The notes beneath the pieces are model-generated. The model saw nothing but the letters and a program-made list of their open reading frames with translations, had not been told where the DNA came from and searched no databases. The translations under genes were made by a program, and so were the position numbers. DNA of 64,000 nucleotides from Hyposmocoma kahamanoa. Lineage: Eukaryota > Arthropoda > Insecta > Lepidoptera > Cosmopterigidae. Shown one piece after another: positions 48,436-60,889 of the stretch (the stretch's first letter is position 1; every line of letters begins with the position of its first letter). The stretch spans positions 234,604 to 298,603 of the forward strand of contig NW_020654080.1 in assembly GCF_003589595.1 (NCBI RefSeq), given 5' to 3'.

Positions 48436-48580
48436 TTCAAAGAGCAACCCCTAGAGTTTTTTTGCTCATTCTTCTCAGGGGAATCTGCCTTACGAATGAG
48501 CGGTAGAGTTTAACCAATGTGACGATTTCAAGTGTAATAATGCTTACCTATGAAATAAAGATTATTTTGATTTTGACACC
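48436..48580 (+). repeat. Jockey-like LINE 3' tail, solo fragment
   Basis: CCCCTAGAGTTTTTTTGCTC, CATTCTTCTCAGGGG, then TTTCAAGTGTAATAATGC and ATTATTTTGATTTTGAC match the 3' untranslated tail of the LINEs ending near 52070 and 63400. The rest of this copy is absent, consistent with heavy 5' truncation. Confidence 0.8.
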
Positions 48581-48850
48581 TATCAAACTATTTAAATATT
48601 TATTTATTTTTATAGTGTACAGTTCAAATTACGTAGTAAGTCTTCGTTTGATCACGTCTGCGAGCGTTTAGTCAAAGAGCTAAGTTATATTTTCCTGGTT
48701 GTTTATTGTCGGCTTAGTAACATTTCGTTACGCAACGATACGGAAAAGGCTGTAATCAATTTTTGTTTTGTGTCAATTGTTGCATTCAATTGTTGCATTG
48801 TGCAATACACAATATTCAACTACTGCTGGAAAACAAAAACCTGAAAAGAA

Positions 48851-49117
48851 ATGTATTCTGATTTTGACAAAAACGAACGAAGGCTGAGACAACAAAATTA
48901 TCGCCTGAAAATAAAAAATACTCCAAAAGTCAATGTCCAAAAGAAAATATTTCACCTTGACAACTTTTCTATTATGCCTATAGACAACAAATTAAATTAT
49001 GTTAAATCAGCTCATATGACGAATACAGACTCACAAAACATTACTATTTGTTTATATGTCTTACATTATGTGAATTTATATACTATCGTTGATTATTTCC
49101 TCGCCACGTCGTCGTAG
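48851..49117 (+). other. Orphan 88-codon open frame
   Basis: It reads MYSDFDKNERRLRQQNYRLK, then KNTPKVNVQKKIFHLDN. It is Lys- and Asn-rich and matches no family I know. It lies 270 bp before the LINE at 49383, so it may be a broken LINE ORF1 or unrelated. Upstream 47710-48435 and downstream 49118-49382 show nothing recognisable. Confidence 0.2.
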
Positions 49118-49382
49118 AGTGAAAGGAAAAGAATATAATCGGTTATTTTTTATTAAATTAAGTTAGATTAATTCCCCAACTCACGCCCTTACATTATGTT
49201 CCGTTATTTTCGTTACTTTCCATTTCGTTTCTGTTTAGTTACATGTACAATTTAAATGACAGAACACTGGTTAAACGACTATGAAGCAATTATTAACGTA
49301 GAAAATTATGTAATAGCTCGTTCATAAGAAAGAACTTAAGTAAAGGCGGATCAATGATTATTTTTAAGTGTAATGTAAAATT

Positions 49383-52072
49383 TAAAGAGGGTAATGATAT
49401 CACAGATCTCTATTAAACGGACTATTGAGATTTCATGTATGGTATTGGATCAGTTTGTCATCTTATGTGTATACAGGCCCCCCTCTACTAATTACAACGA
49501 GTTTGAATTAATCATGGAAGATAATTTAAAACAGATGTTACCAACTAAAAAAACCATATTAGTCTGTGGAGATTTCAATGTAAACCTGTTGGAAAACTGT
49601 TCTACTTCTGTAAGACTCATTAATTTATTTAAAAGTTTTGACTTGATTAATCTTTTCTTGGAACCAACTCGCATCACTGCTTCATCGTCTACTTGTATTG
49701 ATAACATTTTTTGCAACACAAACGCAGTACCTAATTCAATAATAAATTGCTTAAGATCAGACCATAGTGGCCAATTGGCAACTTTTAACGGTAAAATGGG
49801 CAAGAAGGTAGACCAATTTCTCTGCAGACCGATTACCACAGAACGAATCATTAGATTTCAAAATAATATAGACAATACTTTAAATTCCCTGCGCCATACA
49901 CCGGAGGTTCCAAATATTTTATATAGCACAATATTTAATTGCATTAAAAACGAATTTAATAACGTGTTTACATCGAAAACACTAACTTTCCACGGGGAGA
50001 CTAAATCGAATGACTGGGCAGCAGTAGGCATTCATAAGAGTAGGTCTCGTTTGTATGAGCTATATGCTATGAAAGCTTATAATACTAATTCCAGTTTTAT
50101 AGAATATGTTAAGAATTATTCAAAAATATTTTAAAAAGTTTGTGTAGCTGCTAAGGTTAAGTTTCATAGCGATGAAATAAATTGTACAATCGAAAAATAA
50201 ATCTAAAACTACATGGAATATAATAAATAAAGAGTCAGACAGGGTTAAACAACATGATAGCTATGTAGTTCTCAAATTAGACGGCAAACTTATTAAATCA
50301 AAAAATGAGGTAGCCCAAGCTTTTTAATAATTCTTTTCAGAAATCGTCGTGAACACTACAAAATCATTAAATTCCTCTCCATCTCTTGCTATCGATCTCC
50401 TAAAGAAAAATATTAAAGTTTGTGGCAGTGTATTTAATTTTCATCATGTTCATTCAAAAGACATCATTAAAGCTTTCAAATGCATACATATTAAAAAAAC
50501 TGAAGATCTCTGGGGCATATCGACCAAAAGACTCGGTAATTTATCTAATTTCTCTTTCCCCTTATTTATTTAGCTAATGCATTCAATAGGTGCGTTGACG
50601 AAGATATTTTTCCCGATTTGATGAAATACAGTAAGGTTATTATATATTAAATTCCTTTATTCAAAAGCGGTAGAAAGTTGATCCTAGTAACTATAGGCCC
50701 CTTTCAATTCTACCAGCTTTAAATAAAATATTCGAAAAGTTTTTGCTGACTCAACTACTGTCGTATTTCGGTAGGAATCATATTTTTCATAGTGAACAAT
50801 GAAGGTTTACTAGTGGTAGATCGACTAGCGATGCGGGGGTAGCTCTACTAAAACATATCTTTGATGCTTGGGAGAGGGTCCCAGAACGCTATTGCGGTTT
50901 TCTGACCTCTCAAAGGCATTTGAGTGCGTGGGCCATATTACTTTTATTAGGAAGCTGGAACATTACGGAGTAAGTGGTAAGGCGTGGGAACTTGTCTCGT
51001 CATATCTTAACGGTAGAATTCAGAAAGTAGACATAAATGAAGTGACTTTTTTGGGTTCTCCGATAAAAATGGGTGTTCCGCAAGTTTGAATACTCGGACC
51101 TTTCTTATTTCTCATTTATATTAATGATCTACCATTCTTTGTTAAGGACCTTTGCGAAATATTATTGTTTGCGAATGACACATCCTTGATTTTTAAAACA
51201 GACAGACATGACGTTACCTATGACAATATTAATGATACCCTTTCTAAAGGTAGTTTATTCATTTAATGTTAACAATTTATTGCTCAATGCAAAGAAGACA
51301 AAGTGTGTAAGAGCAGATTAAGCTCTGCTGCATACGTAGTCCGTAGAATACGTGAACTTACCGATGTTGCTACTGCTAGACTAGTTTACTTTAGTTACTT
51401 CCATAGTATTGTAATGTCCTACGGGATTCTCATGTGGGGTAAAGCGGCAGATATACAAACCATATTTGTGTTGCAAAAACGAGCGATTCGTTATGTTCCG
51501 TTGAGGTTCTCGGATTTCTCTTAGAGAAAAGTTTAAGGAGACTGGTACATGACGTGGCATCACAGTACATTTACTCAAATATTTTATACGCCCGTAAAAA
51601 TATACATAATTCCGTTAAGAAAGAAGATAGCCATAATATTAACCTTAGAACTAAGTCCAAACTCGTGGTACCACATTTTCGTTTAACTAAGGTAACAGAT
51701 TCTTTTATGGGGAACTGTATACGTTTTTACAATAAGTTTCCGGAGCACATATTACGATTACTATTCCCTAAGTTTAAAACTTACATTAAAAGTATTTTAA
51801 TTGAAAAGTCATATTACAAAATTGTAGATTACGTGTTGGATACCTAAAGATGTATGAAAAGACAGCGTGAGTCTAGATTCCATACAAATATGATTCAAAA
51901 TGTATTCTGTAGCATTTAAGTTTATTTGAAAAGGGAATCCCTAGAGTTTCTTGCTCGTTCTTCTCAGGGAGGTCAGCGTAGTGAACGAGCAGTAGCTTAA
52001 AAAATGACGTTTTCAAGTGTATATATTTTACCTATGCAATAAATGATTATTTGATTTTGACTTTGAATGAAT
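49383..52072 (+). mobile_element. Jockey-like LINE with endonuclease and reverse transcriptase, defective
   Basis: The AP-like endonuclease is seen in an open 246-codon frame (49394-50134): CVYRPPS, VCGDFNVNLLEN, and the SDHSGQ catalytic His. Reverse-transcriptase blocks follow with stops and shifts: DPSNYRPLSILPALNKIFEK-like near 50680, FSDLSKAFECVGH, GVSGKAWELVSSYL, SPIKMGVPQ and ILGPFLFLIYINDLP. The metal-binding box reads LFANDTSLI (normally ADD), so the second Asp pair is damaged. The C-terminus (SSAAYVVRRIRELTDVATAR, MSYGILMWG, FMGNCIRFYNKFPEHILR) and a 3' tail ending near 52070 are present. The same family gives the fragments at 29345-29810, 48436-48580 and 61565-63400. Confidence 0.9.
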
Positions 52073-52077
52073 ATGAC

Positions 52078-52195
52078 CCCTTAACCTTCAAAACCGGAAC
52101 ACAGTAATACTGCTTGGCGGCAGAAATAGGTAAGGTGGCAGTACTTCCCTGGACGATGTCTTTCACAAGGAGCTCTATTGCTACCAAGAGGTGTA
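52078..52195 (-). repeat. Metulj-like SINE fragment
   Basis: CTTCAAAACCGGAACACAG, CTGCTTGGCGGCAGAAATAG, GGTGGCAGTACTTCCC and TTCACAAGGAGCTCTATTGC are shared with 43920-44165. It begins within a few bases of the LINE end. Confidence 0.78.
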
Positions 52196-52910
52196 TGAAC
52201 ACATGACAACAAACACGAGTTACGTGAAATAGCGGCTAGCGACGAACTCGGGGCAGGTGCGGTTTACCACAATTATTAAGATACGTCATAGTGGCGTAAC
52301 AATTTTGCAATTTCCATGCTTTGCACCGTGTTAGCCCACGGGACAATTGCCTAATCCCGTGGGAAATTGAAGGAATTCTGAATCACCTCGTTTTTATTAG
52401 TGGTTACAGCGTCATCGACGGTTTGCTATGACAATTGAAACTGAAATATCTACTCATACAACGTAAAAGGCAGTACGCGGCGTAAAGCCAATTGCATGAC
52501 TCGCCTTTTCCAAAAACGTTCCCTCTGCTGAATTGTATCACTTCATTATTGAGGGACGTGATTTTTTTCTATACAGATAAGGGTTTTCTGAAGCTAATAC
52601 AGCGATAATTATTTTGAGAAAGTTAATGTTTCACAAAACCGGAAATGCGGTGATAGTGAGCGGTGCGGATGGAAGGGGCGGCGCGGCGCGTGCGCACGCC
52701 CGCCGGGGAGGGGTCGGCTACGCCCTGCCGTTGAACGACCGCCTGTTTAAAATAAAACAGTAATTTCAAGGTGTCTAGTGCTTCAGCTTTTGGTCGCTAC
52801 TAAAGAGATGTGCCTGACATAAAATAATCGTCGGCGGCGTCTGATGTTTTTTGACCAGGTTCGGCAGCGTAAAATCGACGTGGCATATATGTTTAAATCA
52901 ACCTTTGTAT

Positions 52911-53115
52911 AGAAAATGAAACTATTTTTCCGGATTTAAATAGCGTATATTGGTTTTTTCAAAGAAACCAACGTTTCAACGTGTCAGTCAACCATGACCA
53001 TGGGACTTGTAAAGGGCCAGAAACGTTGGTTTCTTTGAAAAAACAAGTATACGCGATTTAAGTACGGAAAAATAGTTTCATTTCCTAAGGTTAACAATCG
53101 CGAAAGCTTAAGAAC
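52911..53115. repeat. Hairpin (inverted-repeat) element, copy D, with 13-bp target duplication
   Basis: The duplication TCAACCTTTGTAT lies at 52898-52910 and 53116-53128. AATGAAACTATTTTTCCGG at 52915 mirrors CGGAAAAATAGTTTCATTT near 53066-53083. CAAAGAAACCAACGTTTC mirrors GAAACGTTGGTTTCTTTG around a 45-base centre. Here the right arm carries the extra CTAAGGTTAACAATCGCG and AAGCTTAAGAACTC, while the left arm lacks it, the opposite of copy C. Confidence 0.92.
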
Positions 53116-53516
53116 TCAACCTTTGTATTAATTTCCAACATTCTTCACACTTCGACTTGAAAGTAAGCAAGTAATGAACCTACTGTAGAATTCGACAGTC
53201 TAACTGTACAGGCATTCATGCGCCACTTAGTGGATTCTGCCATTGGTCAGTATGCCTCGCCATCTCAATTTGATTTTTTTAAAATTATTTATTTGTTTAT
53301 TTATGACAAAGTTACAAAGAACCATAAATACTGCACTCGTACCGAAAAAAGGCACGACTATGCGTACTTTATACAGCAGTTGTGACTTTTCGTTCTGAGG
53401 GCAGAATACATACCTTATAGTCGTAGACTGACATAAGGACATAATAATATAATAACTCTATTTATTTACACGTATGGACCAGGACGTGTGATGCAACGTG
53501 GCTGTCCGTTACCTTA

Positions 53517-53705
53517 CCTTCGTCGGAAACGTCGGTACTTGACCTCCTTCGGCCAAAAGTCCTCCTTCATGAAGGTCGACAGATTTTGAGTTGCTACTCT
53601 CACCACCAATGAATTAAAATTCACACTGTGGCTGGACCCAAACTGCTCAACTTTCAGGGCAGTGTTGGCGTTCACCCGTATGTACTCCACAATATCCGCA
53701 GACAT
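53517..53705 (-). CDS. Possible exon, unknown protein
   Basis: The minus-strand frame reads MSADIVEYIRVNANTALKVE, then VNFNSLVVRVATQNLSTFMK and EDFWPKEVKYRRFRR. It ends at a plausible donor GTAAGG, and the ATG is preceded by TTGTAG. It has coding-like character and a C-terminal block (FWPKEVKYRRFR) that recalls transposon-encoded gag-like proteins, though I cannot name a family. No partner exon was found. It may be a fragment of a mobile element. Confidence 0.3.
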
Positions 53706-56636
53706 CTACAATATACGTAGGTAGGTTAGCTACTATTATATATAAAAATAAATTAAGTTCCTGTCGTTGTACGGATTATACAAAACTACTGTATTGAAAT
53801 ATAGTAAATAAGAATTACGAAGATGATGCTTAATTAATGTAAAATAAATTTTCGCCATTCCGCTCTTATGCTGATCAAATACATCAACAGCTGCGGCGCG
53901 GGACAATCGTCAGTGGCGCGACAATATTTTAATCGATGAGTTGATGACAGAAAACGAGAGACAAAAATATTCGTCAGAAACATCATAATATATGTGTTCT
54001 ATCAGCAAAGTTAAAGCCTTCCTAGTCTTAAAACAGTTTTGTTTGCAAGCGGAAATTGTAGATTGCAGTCCCATTCCTTTTTCTGATTAAACCTTTTGTT
54101 ATTAACAGTTTTTGAGCGCCATTGGTTTACATGAAGAAGTACGCTGTGGGTTGCCGTTACTGACTGCGCGCAAAATCTCTTATGAAAGAGTTGCCCCTTA
54201 TAGGAAAGTACTTATTTAGGCAATTTACACTAATGAACCCATATAAAAAGTTTTGGCAAATACATACATATACATGTATGTAGGTACTTCAACTTGGTAA
54301 ATGCTATACGTACATTTGTTTGGTTTTATAAAGCATATATACTTTGAGAGTGTTCCAGACCCCTAAGCGAAATATCTATGTAGTAGGTAATAGGTTTTTG
54401 AATGTGTCTAAAGAAACATGAAGTACCTACGTAGTAGGAAGGTGTATTTTGCGGCTTTCTTCGGAAACATCTCACTGACAAATACAAGACTGTAAAAGAG
54501 ATCTAGGTAACCAGCAGGGGGGTGGCCATGATGTGGGTCGTTGAATTCGGCGGGGGAGGCAGCCTTGAACTTCGTGACCTAGCCGTGTACATTCTTATAC
54601 TAAATTTTACAAAGAGTTTACAGAGCATGGCTATCGTCAAGTCTGGTAGATATACCAGATCAGTGAGTATATATAATATCATTGTACCAGACGGTCTTTC
54701 ATAACTAATTATTAACGCTAGGGCCACTACGAATTTAAATACGCGCCGAAAACTAAAGACTTCAAAACAATATTTGAATTTCCATACATAACTGCATCAG
54801 CTGTTCCAATTGTTTGTTTTAATAGCACACATTTATGTCGTGATAAAAGGTTTCGGTTCATACTAATATTGGGATGAAGAAACATGTGCAGGGTCCTCTG
54901 TGAATAGAGCCTCAGATCACTCTTCTCAACATTAAAAATTCTTTAAATAGAGACTTAGCCATCTCCTTTGCAGTGCGGTTAAAGGTTAACAAGTAAAAAA
55001 TATATTAATTACTTGCTAATGTATAATGTGTGCGATTGTACCGGTGGAGCTACGTGATGTCTACCATCTCCAGAGTCGTCGCAAAAAAGTGCGCAAATAC
55101 TTATTACCATTTGTACTCGAACTCGACAGAAGCCACAGGCAATTTATCGCGGAAATGTTAGAACTGCTGAGGAACACCTTAAGGCTATTGGGAATGTTCC
55201 CAATTTTTATGTACAATATTGAGTAAATAACGATTGTGGCGAAGATTAAAACATTTGGATTATTTAGGTACATTTTCTTGCTAAAAAAAAATGTCTTGTT
55301 ACCATAGATTTAGTATATAATTTGTGCCTGTTACCTATTTTGATAAATAGAAATATTAATCGTGTTAGTTAAGTTAATGTTCTTTTTGCGATCATACGGT
55401 TAGGTGCATTTGTCGACCGACAACCGTCACAAGCGCCTGCGCTGTTGTCTGAGATACTGCTACGCGCGTCGTAGCCCGTAGAGGTCGGTTTAAATACACA
55501 TTGGAGATGAAAGTTATGAGACTATTCCGTGCACGGAGACACATTAGATATGGAAATCCGTGGTAGCAGCGAGGATTGTAAGACCCAGCGGGGGTGCGGA
55601 CTACGCCCGCCGACGTCGCGTAGCGGTTGGGAAATCGCCGGCAGACAGTAATTTACCTACTGCCTCATTACCCTATTGTGTACCTTCAGGGGTCAATAGT
55701 GATTGCTCAGTTATTGGGGTACTTACGGTCGAGTGTATAGATGTGATTTGTAGAGATTTCGATACGTTAGCCAAATACTAAAACAACTACGTGGCGTAAG
55801 TAAGTAAGAGAGCTTACTCGACCTTTGCGCCGACAGACACGTCGAAATGCAGTGACTCAGGTTCCTCTGACTCACTCTTAGAAGTCATCTGGCGATCGAG
55901 GTGTGAGCTTTCTTTTCGTACAAACTATTTTGTATTCTACATACACAATTATTTGCCTTCACTTTTTTGACTGTTTTAGTAGAATACACGAATTTGAAAA
56001 TTTTGACATTCGTTTAAAATTATTTAAAGTAAGTACTTATTTGTTGATCCACTGGTTGCACCACCGTGGTTACAAGTATAATCTCTATTTCTGTTCGCTC
56101 CAAAGTTTAGCAAAGCTTTAGATTTGATTTGAAGCTGTTTTTTATAATAGCTGTTTTCCTTTCGCAATCACGCGTTTTGGTTTTGAATATTGAAACAAAT
56201 TGTGGCGCGTGCATTTTAAGCAGGGTAGACTATATAGGTACCTAAAATACTAGTAGATATACTTATGTTATATTATGAAAAAATCCTTCAACGGCTAGTT
56301 CTGTATGTCGACGTGATACTGCACAATTACTAGTAGAACTTTAAACAATTTTTTTACATTTTTTTGATTATCCACCGTGAGCGTCGTCACCCTTAGGGCT
56401 AGCAGCCGTTGTGCGAGCTGGTTTGCACTGGTGAAACTCTTGTTCCTGACGTTATACACTTTAATGTCGCTTTGTATAGTTTCTTTTTCTCAAGATACAG
56501 TTAGGTAATTACCTATGTACTTAGTAAGTATGTGTGGTGGAGACCAAAATTGCTACTGAGCGTGCAGTTTAAAATTAAAAATATAAAAGGTAAATATGCT
56601 GAATAATACGAGTGAACTTATGAAAAACAAGTACGT

Positions 56637-56642
56637 TTTATT
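56637..56642 (-). terminator. Polyadenylation signal of the IL-17-like gene
   Basis: AATAAA on the minus strand, 286 bp after the stop codon at 56928, in an AT-rich stretch. No closer candidate is seen. Confidence 0.5.
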
Positions 56643-56927
56643 TTGAAAACTTAATATATAAGTAGTAGGCGGCACGAGAGACGCGGCCGGCGCGTCCTGT
56701 CTTCACTTAATTCACTAACAAATAAATTACTATCACTACGATTGCCTAGAGAGCTCACAACCGATCAACAATAAATTAGAAATAAACTAGTATCTACAGA
56801 ACAATCACATATAATAATTTAAGACTGGATCCTCACACTCGCAAAACTTAGGAACTGTACATCGTAGAGTCACAGCGCAGCGAGTTTGAGAAGCGTTATT
56901 GAGTTCCAAGGCTTGGCCACCGACCCT

Positions 56928-57365
56928 TCAAGTGGCCGGCGGGATAGTGCTGGCCTCCAAGCTGCGACTAAGCATGCAGGTGCATCCGACGGCCACGTCG
57001 AACACCTTGGTCTTCACGGTGGAGTCGCTCTGCGGGTAGTTCACCAGCACTTTGTCTCGCAGCTCCACGCACTCCATCACGTGATGGTTGTGTGTATGGG
57101 CGCAGCACTCGTGACTGGGGATCATGCGGTCGCGGCAAACCCGCAGGGAGTCTTTCACGCACCGCACCATCTTGATGCGTTTCGGAATACGCCCCTCCTC
57201 CTCGTTTATTTCCACCACGATCGGGCACACTGTCTTGTTAATCGCCTCCCCGAGGTCCACCCGCCTGATTTCCCGGCCGGAGTAGGCCGAGGGTCGGGGG
57301 TAAGCGGCGACTATCGCGGCGGCAACCGCCACGAGCACGGCCACAAACAAAATTTTAAACGACAT
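56928..57365 (-). CDS. Secreted IL-17-like cystine-knot protein
   Basis: A single-exon frame of 145 residues. The start at 57365 is chosen because it begins a strong signal peptide (MSFKILFVAVLVAVAAAIVA). The mature part has eight cysteines at residues 47, 69, 77, 87, 88, 99, 128 and 130, and one N-glycosylation site (NKT at 43). The pattern CPIVVEINEEEGRIPKRIK, then VRC, HECCAH, MECVELRDKVLVNY and the end VFDVAVGCTCM resembles the IL-17 fold: Cys-Pro, RIP, Arg-Cys, then a V-VGCTC end. IL-17-like proteins are known in Lepidoptera and are expected to be extracellular signals. Another secreted cystine-knot growth factor is the main alternative. A TATA-like TATTTAAG lies 61-68 bp upstream. The coding region is GC-rich against its flanks. 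Confidence 0.72.
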   Translation of the reverse strand: MSFKILFVAVLVAVAAAIVAAYPRPSAYSGREIRRVDLGEAINKTVCPIVVEINEEEGRIPKRIKMVRCVKDSLRVCRDRMIPSHECCAHTHNHHVMECVELRDKVLVNYPQSDSTVKTKVFDVAVGCTCMLSRSLEASTIPPAT

Positions 57366-57425
57366 GTCGCGTGCGCTCGCTGGAAGGTTTCGAATTGCGA
57401 ATAACAGGTGGATGACTGGCAGAGG

Positions 57426-57433
57426 CTTAAATA
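57426..57433 (-). promoter_or_regulatory. TATA-like box of the IL-17-like gene
   Basis: Minus-strand TATTTAAG at 61-68 bp before the start codon would place transcription start near 57400 and leave a 5' leader of about 35 nt. This fits a short inducible gene, but the start site itself is not proven. Confidence 0.5.
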
Positions 57434-57533
57434 GCGGTCTGTGAGTGGAACCGCGCGGGCCATCGCAAAATACATTTGCCGCGCACTCTACAGAAGTCGC
57501 CGCGCACGCTTGTCGTGCGCTCGCTCTCGGCAT

Positions 57534-60500
57534 TACGCGAACTTTAAATTTTGTTTTCGTAATTACTGGATTGCCGTGTGTGTTTTGTGCAGTGTTATTG
57601 TGTCTAACGACGAGTGTGTGAACGCCCGTTTCGATTCACGGAGTGATATCAATGTTTCGGGACTGGTTGGATGTTAATTGCTCATTTTTGATTGGGACAG
57701 TTGTTATCATAAGTTCATATAATTTTGTGGTCGCCGAGGTGACCAATCGCAGTAGCGCGTGCTGGTTATGTCGTCAGCTATTAGATGTCTAGTAGCAGCA
57801 ATAATATACCTATAAATCGAGCCCATGCTGCCACTGGGGCGCGGTGAAGATAAGCCGGTCGTCTTCTGATTGGTTACCTCCGCGTCAATAACTATTTAAT
57901 CAATCGAATATTAACTGATTAATACTCGTGTAAATAGGGAGCACAATTTGATTACGCCTTGCCCATCAGCCCCTTTTGACACATTTCAATCTTATGGAAT
58001 TATTAAGCGCACAAAAATGCCTGCCACCTAAAACAAACTTAAAAACATTGTAAGTTAATATGTATAAATATAACGAGTGTTAGCCTTTAACAGTCAAAAA
58101 CAAATTAATGACAACCAATATCTGTGATGTCGTTACTAGCTTATAAAACGATCCCGAATAACTATTGCTACTATCCTTGTAGATACGATACTGGAAATGT
58201 AGATCTTTAAGAAGATAAAGTATCTACAACACAGTGTAAAAATTACAAATAATAATACTTTGCAAGTTAAATACATCCCTCAATTATACTAGACACAAAA
58301 ATAATACTTACTTGAACACGGAGTTGCACTCTACCGTCGAACGGTAAAATGTTTACTGCTTAGTAATATTACTTACAAAGCAGTAAACATGACTAACATA
58401 ACATCTTATCTCTTGGTATATATTTAGATAAAACATTATGACAGCTTGATACGTCATTTTGCTTTGATACGTGGTGTATTACCACTAAGGAACGTATTCT
58501 GGCAAAAATGTTTGTCTATAACTTTATAAATTATATACATTTCACATTAAAAAAATAACAACAGTGATTAAAATTTGTGTGACAAGGCGAAAACTTAATT
58601 TTTTTTTTAATTGCAATTTTTGAGATAACATTTGAGATAACATTTCAGATTGTTGAGTTTCGTCTTCCGTTGCCAGCCTAACTTAAACAACTATATTGTT
58701 AATATAAATTATGATTGCAGTGACGTAACAAGCCAAATAAATATGTAGTTGCAACGCCATTTCCTTACCCAGGTGCTGTCGTATATGAAGATTTATATTG
58801 ATCTGTACAATTGCAATTAAATAATCGTACCTTTAGACAATAATAGGTTCTTTCGACACGTACCTACTGTGAGTTCCCGCTTCACAGAACCCTTAAGAAT
58901 TTAATTAAGAAAATTCAAATTTTTTTTAAGACGTTGCACCTATCGTAATTATATCTACCTGTTATTAATATTATCATCTTGGCCTTATCGTATATTATCA
59001 AATTAGCTACTTTATTAACAACAACAACATTACATTTTGTGTGGAGATGAGTGATCTATGAATCTTCAATGTCATACTTAATATACACGATAGCTATAGC
59101 AATCTATAAACAAGAGAAAAACCGGTTGCGTTGCGTCGCTATAAAGCAAATTTGTATTGTAATTCTATCAAAAACATGAGTTTTTTAAATATAGATATAT
59201 AAATATTCTTTGTAACCCATTATTTAATTTTGTGATCCGGCCCGAATTCTAAGTTCTTGCTCCCAATTCCAATTGAGTAGAGGCTTGTGACGTCATAGCG
59301 CACGCGGGACACGACACGCACTCCACGTCACTCCACAAATGCCCTCAATTAAACTTCACAATGTAGAGTCCATGCATAGAAAGGTCATTGTACTTTCAGC
59401 TGTTTATCAGGCAGTAGTATCTTCGGATTATTGACGATTTTTCTAGAATTTTAGTATTTGGTCCGTTCTTATCGTAAGTAGAGTAGATTTAAATTTTTTG
59501 TCTAAAGCCTGACGTGGTAAATTTCTGTAAGTGACCTTGTGACTCACAGACATGCTGCTTTACGTTCTCGGGCAATTGAGATACGAGACCGAATTAATTA
59601 ATCGTGCACCAACGTCACGTTCACTGCTAGTGGTGATGTTCCTTGTAATCATGAAAGTAGAAAACGAAGCGACAAACTTTCTTCCTTCAAAATTTAAAAC
59701 TCCGTAATTACTTCGTTTCTTTTAAATATCAATAATAAAGAAACGAAATTCGGAATTTAACATTTTTAGGAGACGGACATAATAAATGAAAATATATAAA
59801 AACAAACTAAGACATCGTTTTTCATATCAAATTAAATTTTGTTATATTGGTCACCAACCGAATGGCTTATAAGGCTGATGCCATGTTACGTCACCTTTTT
59901 AAACTGGGTGGTTGCCAAAAAAATATGTGCGATAATTATGTAGTTTATTAGTGATTCGTAATATCACATTGCATGGTCACATTTTTTGTGGTCATACCAT
60001 TGCTCGGTTTTGTACTTTACTAAAATTACCAATTACAAATGACACATACTTCGGTCATATTTAAATGTATTCTACGTAAAACACAGCATGTCCTCAAGTC
60101 AAAATAAATTTTTGTGCGATTATAAAAATCAAACTTATTTGTACGCTTCAAACTTTTTTCTCGACTGTAACATCGGTGTTTTTTTCTAATTGTTTTTTTA
60201 TAGTGCTTGCTGCATATTTTTGAAACCATGGCACCAAATTTAATTCCAGTTTAGAAATATTATGACAATGTTAACGCAATCACGATGTTTTTCCTTCCCG
60301 CTTCCTGTTCATGAAATCCTACACATAATACATTTGTCCTTCTACCATACAACTAACTCTTTCCTTTGTCATGCAGGTCATTATGGTTCGTAATGTTTAT
60401 ATTTTTAACAATTCCAATCTATGGAGATATAATAATCATTATTAGCACGTACACGCAGCTGCAGGTTAAATGATTGAAAACTGTCTTTTTTATACTACAA

Positions 60501-60644
60501 GTTTGGTAACTATGTAAACAATGTAAAGTACAACAAAGAATTACAATTGATTGTACTATCCACACGTGTGGCGAAAATTGTAAAATCAAAGGTAAAATTA
60601 AATCATCTCCAGAAGTGTTTGTTAAATGACATTAGTTCAACAAT
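57534..60644. other. Intergenic region, no recognised gene
   Basis: AT-rich throughout. A short hairpin ATGTTTACTGCTTAG with its partner TTTGCAAAGCAGTAAACAT-like sequence lies at 58349-58390. I see no exon, RNA gene or transposon domain. Confidence 0.45.
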
Positions 60645-60889
60645 AAATATCGCACCTCTCCCGGAAGAATGGCATAAGTGGAGTTACGTCAAAAATGTTT
60701 ATTGCTCCATTAGATACAGAAAAATATAACCCACATCTTTCCCAATTCTTGTAACTCAATCTACAATATTAGTCGATAGAGTTTACAAGAGTTGGAGAGG
60801 ATGTGGGTTAATCTTTTGTATTTAATACGTGCTCCGTAACCGTAACGTAACTCCACTTATGCCATTCTTCCATAAGGGGTGCGATATTT
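60645..60889. repeat. 245-bp hairpin element
   Basis: AAATATCGCACCTCTCC at 60645 mirrors GGGGTGCGATATTT ending at 60889. GAAGAATGGCATAAGTGGAG mirrors CTCCACTTATGCCATTCTTC. ACCCACATCTTTCCCAATTC mirrors GAGTTGGAGAGGATGTGGGT. Arms are about 110 bp with a loop near 60760-60785. No coding capacity. Confidence 0.88.

Larger units (their letters stand above)
53129..56927. other. Intergenic region before the IL-17-like gene
   Basis: AT-rich, with one possible minus-strand exon at 53517-53705 (separate entry), an open plus frame at 55026-55226 of unknown meaning and no recognised RNA gene or transposon. The last 290 bp are the 3' untranslated region of the minus-strand gene. Confidence 0.4.

Noticed and set aside
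55026..55226. Open plus frame of 66 codons
   Set aside because: No start context, no homology that I know, and no neighbouring exon.
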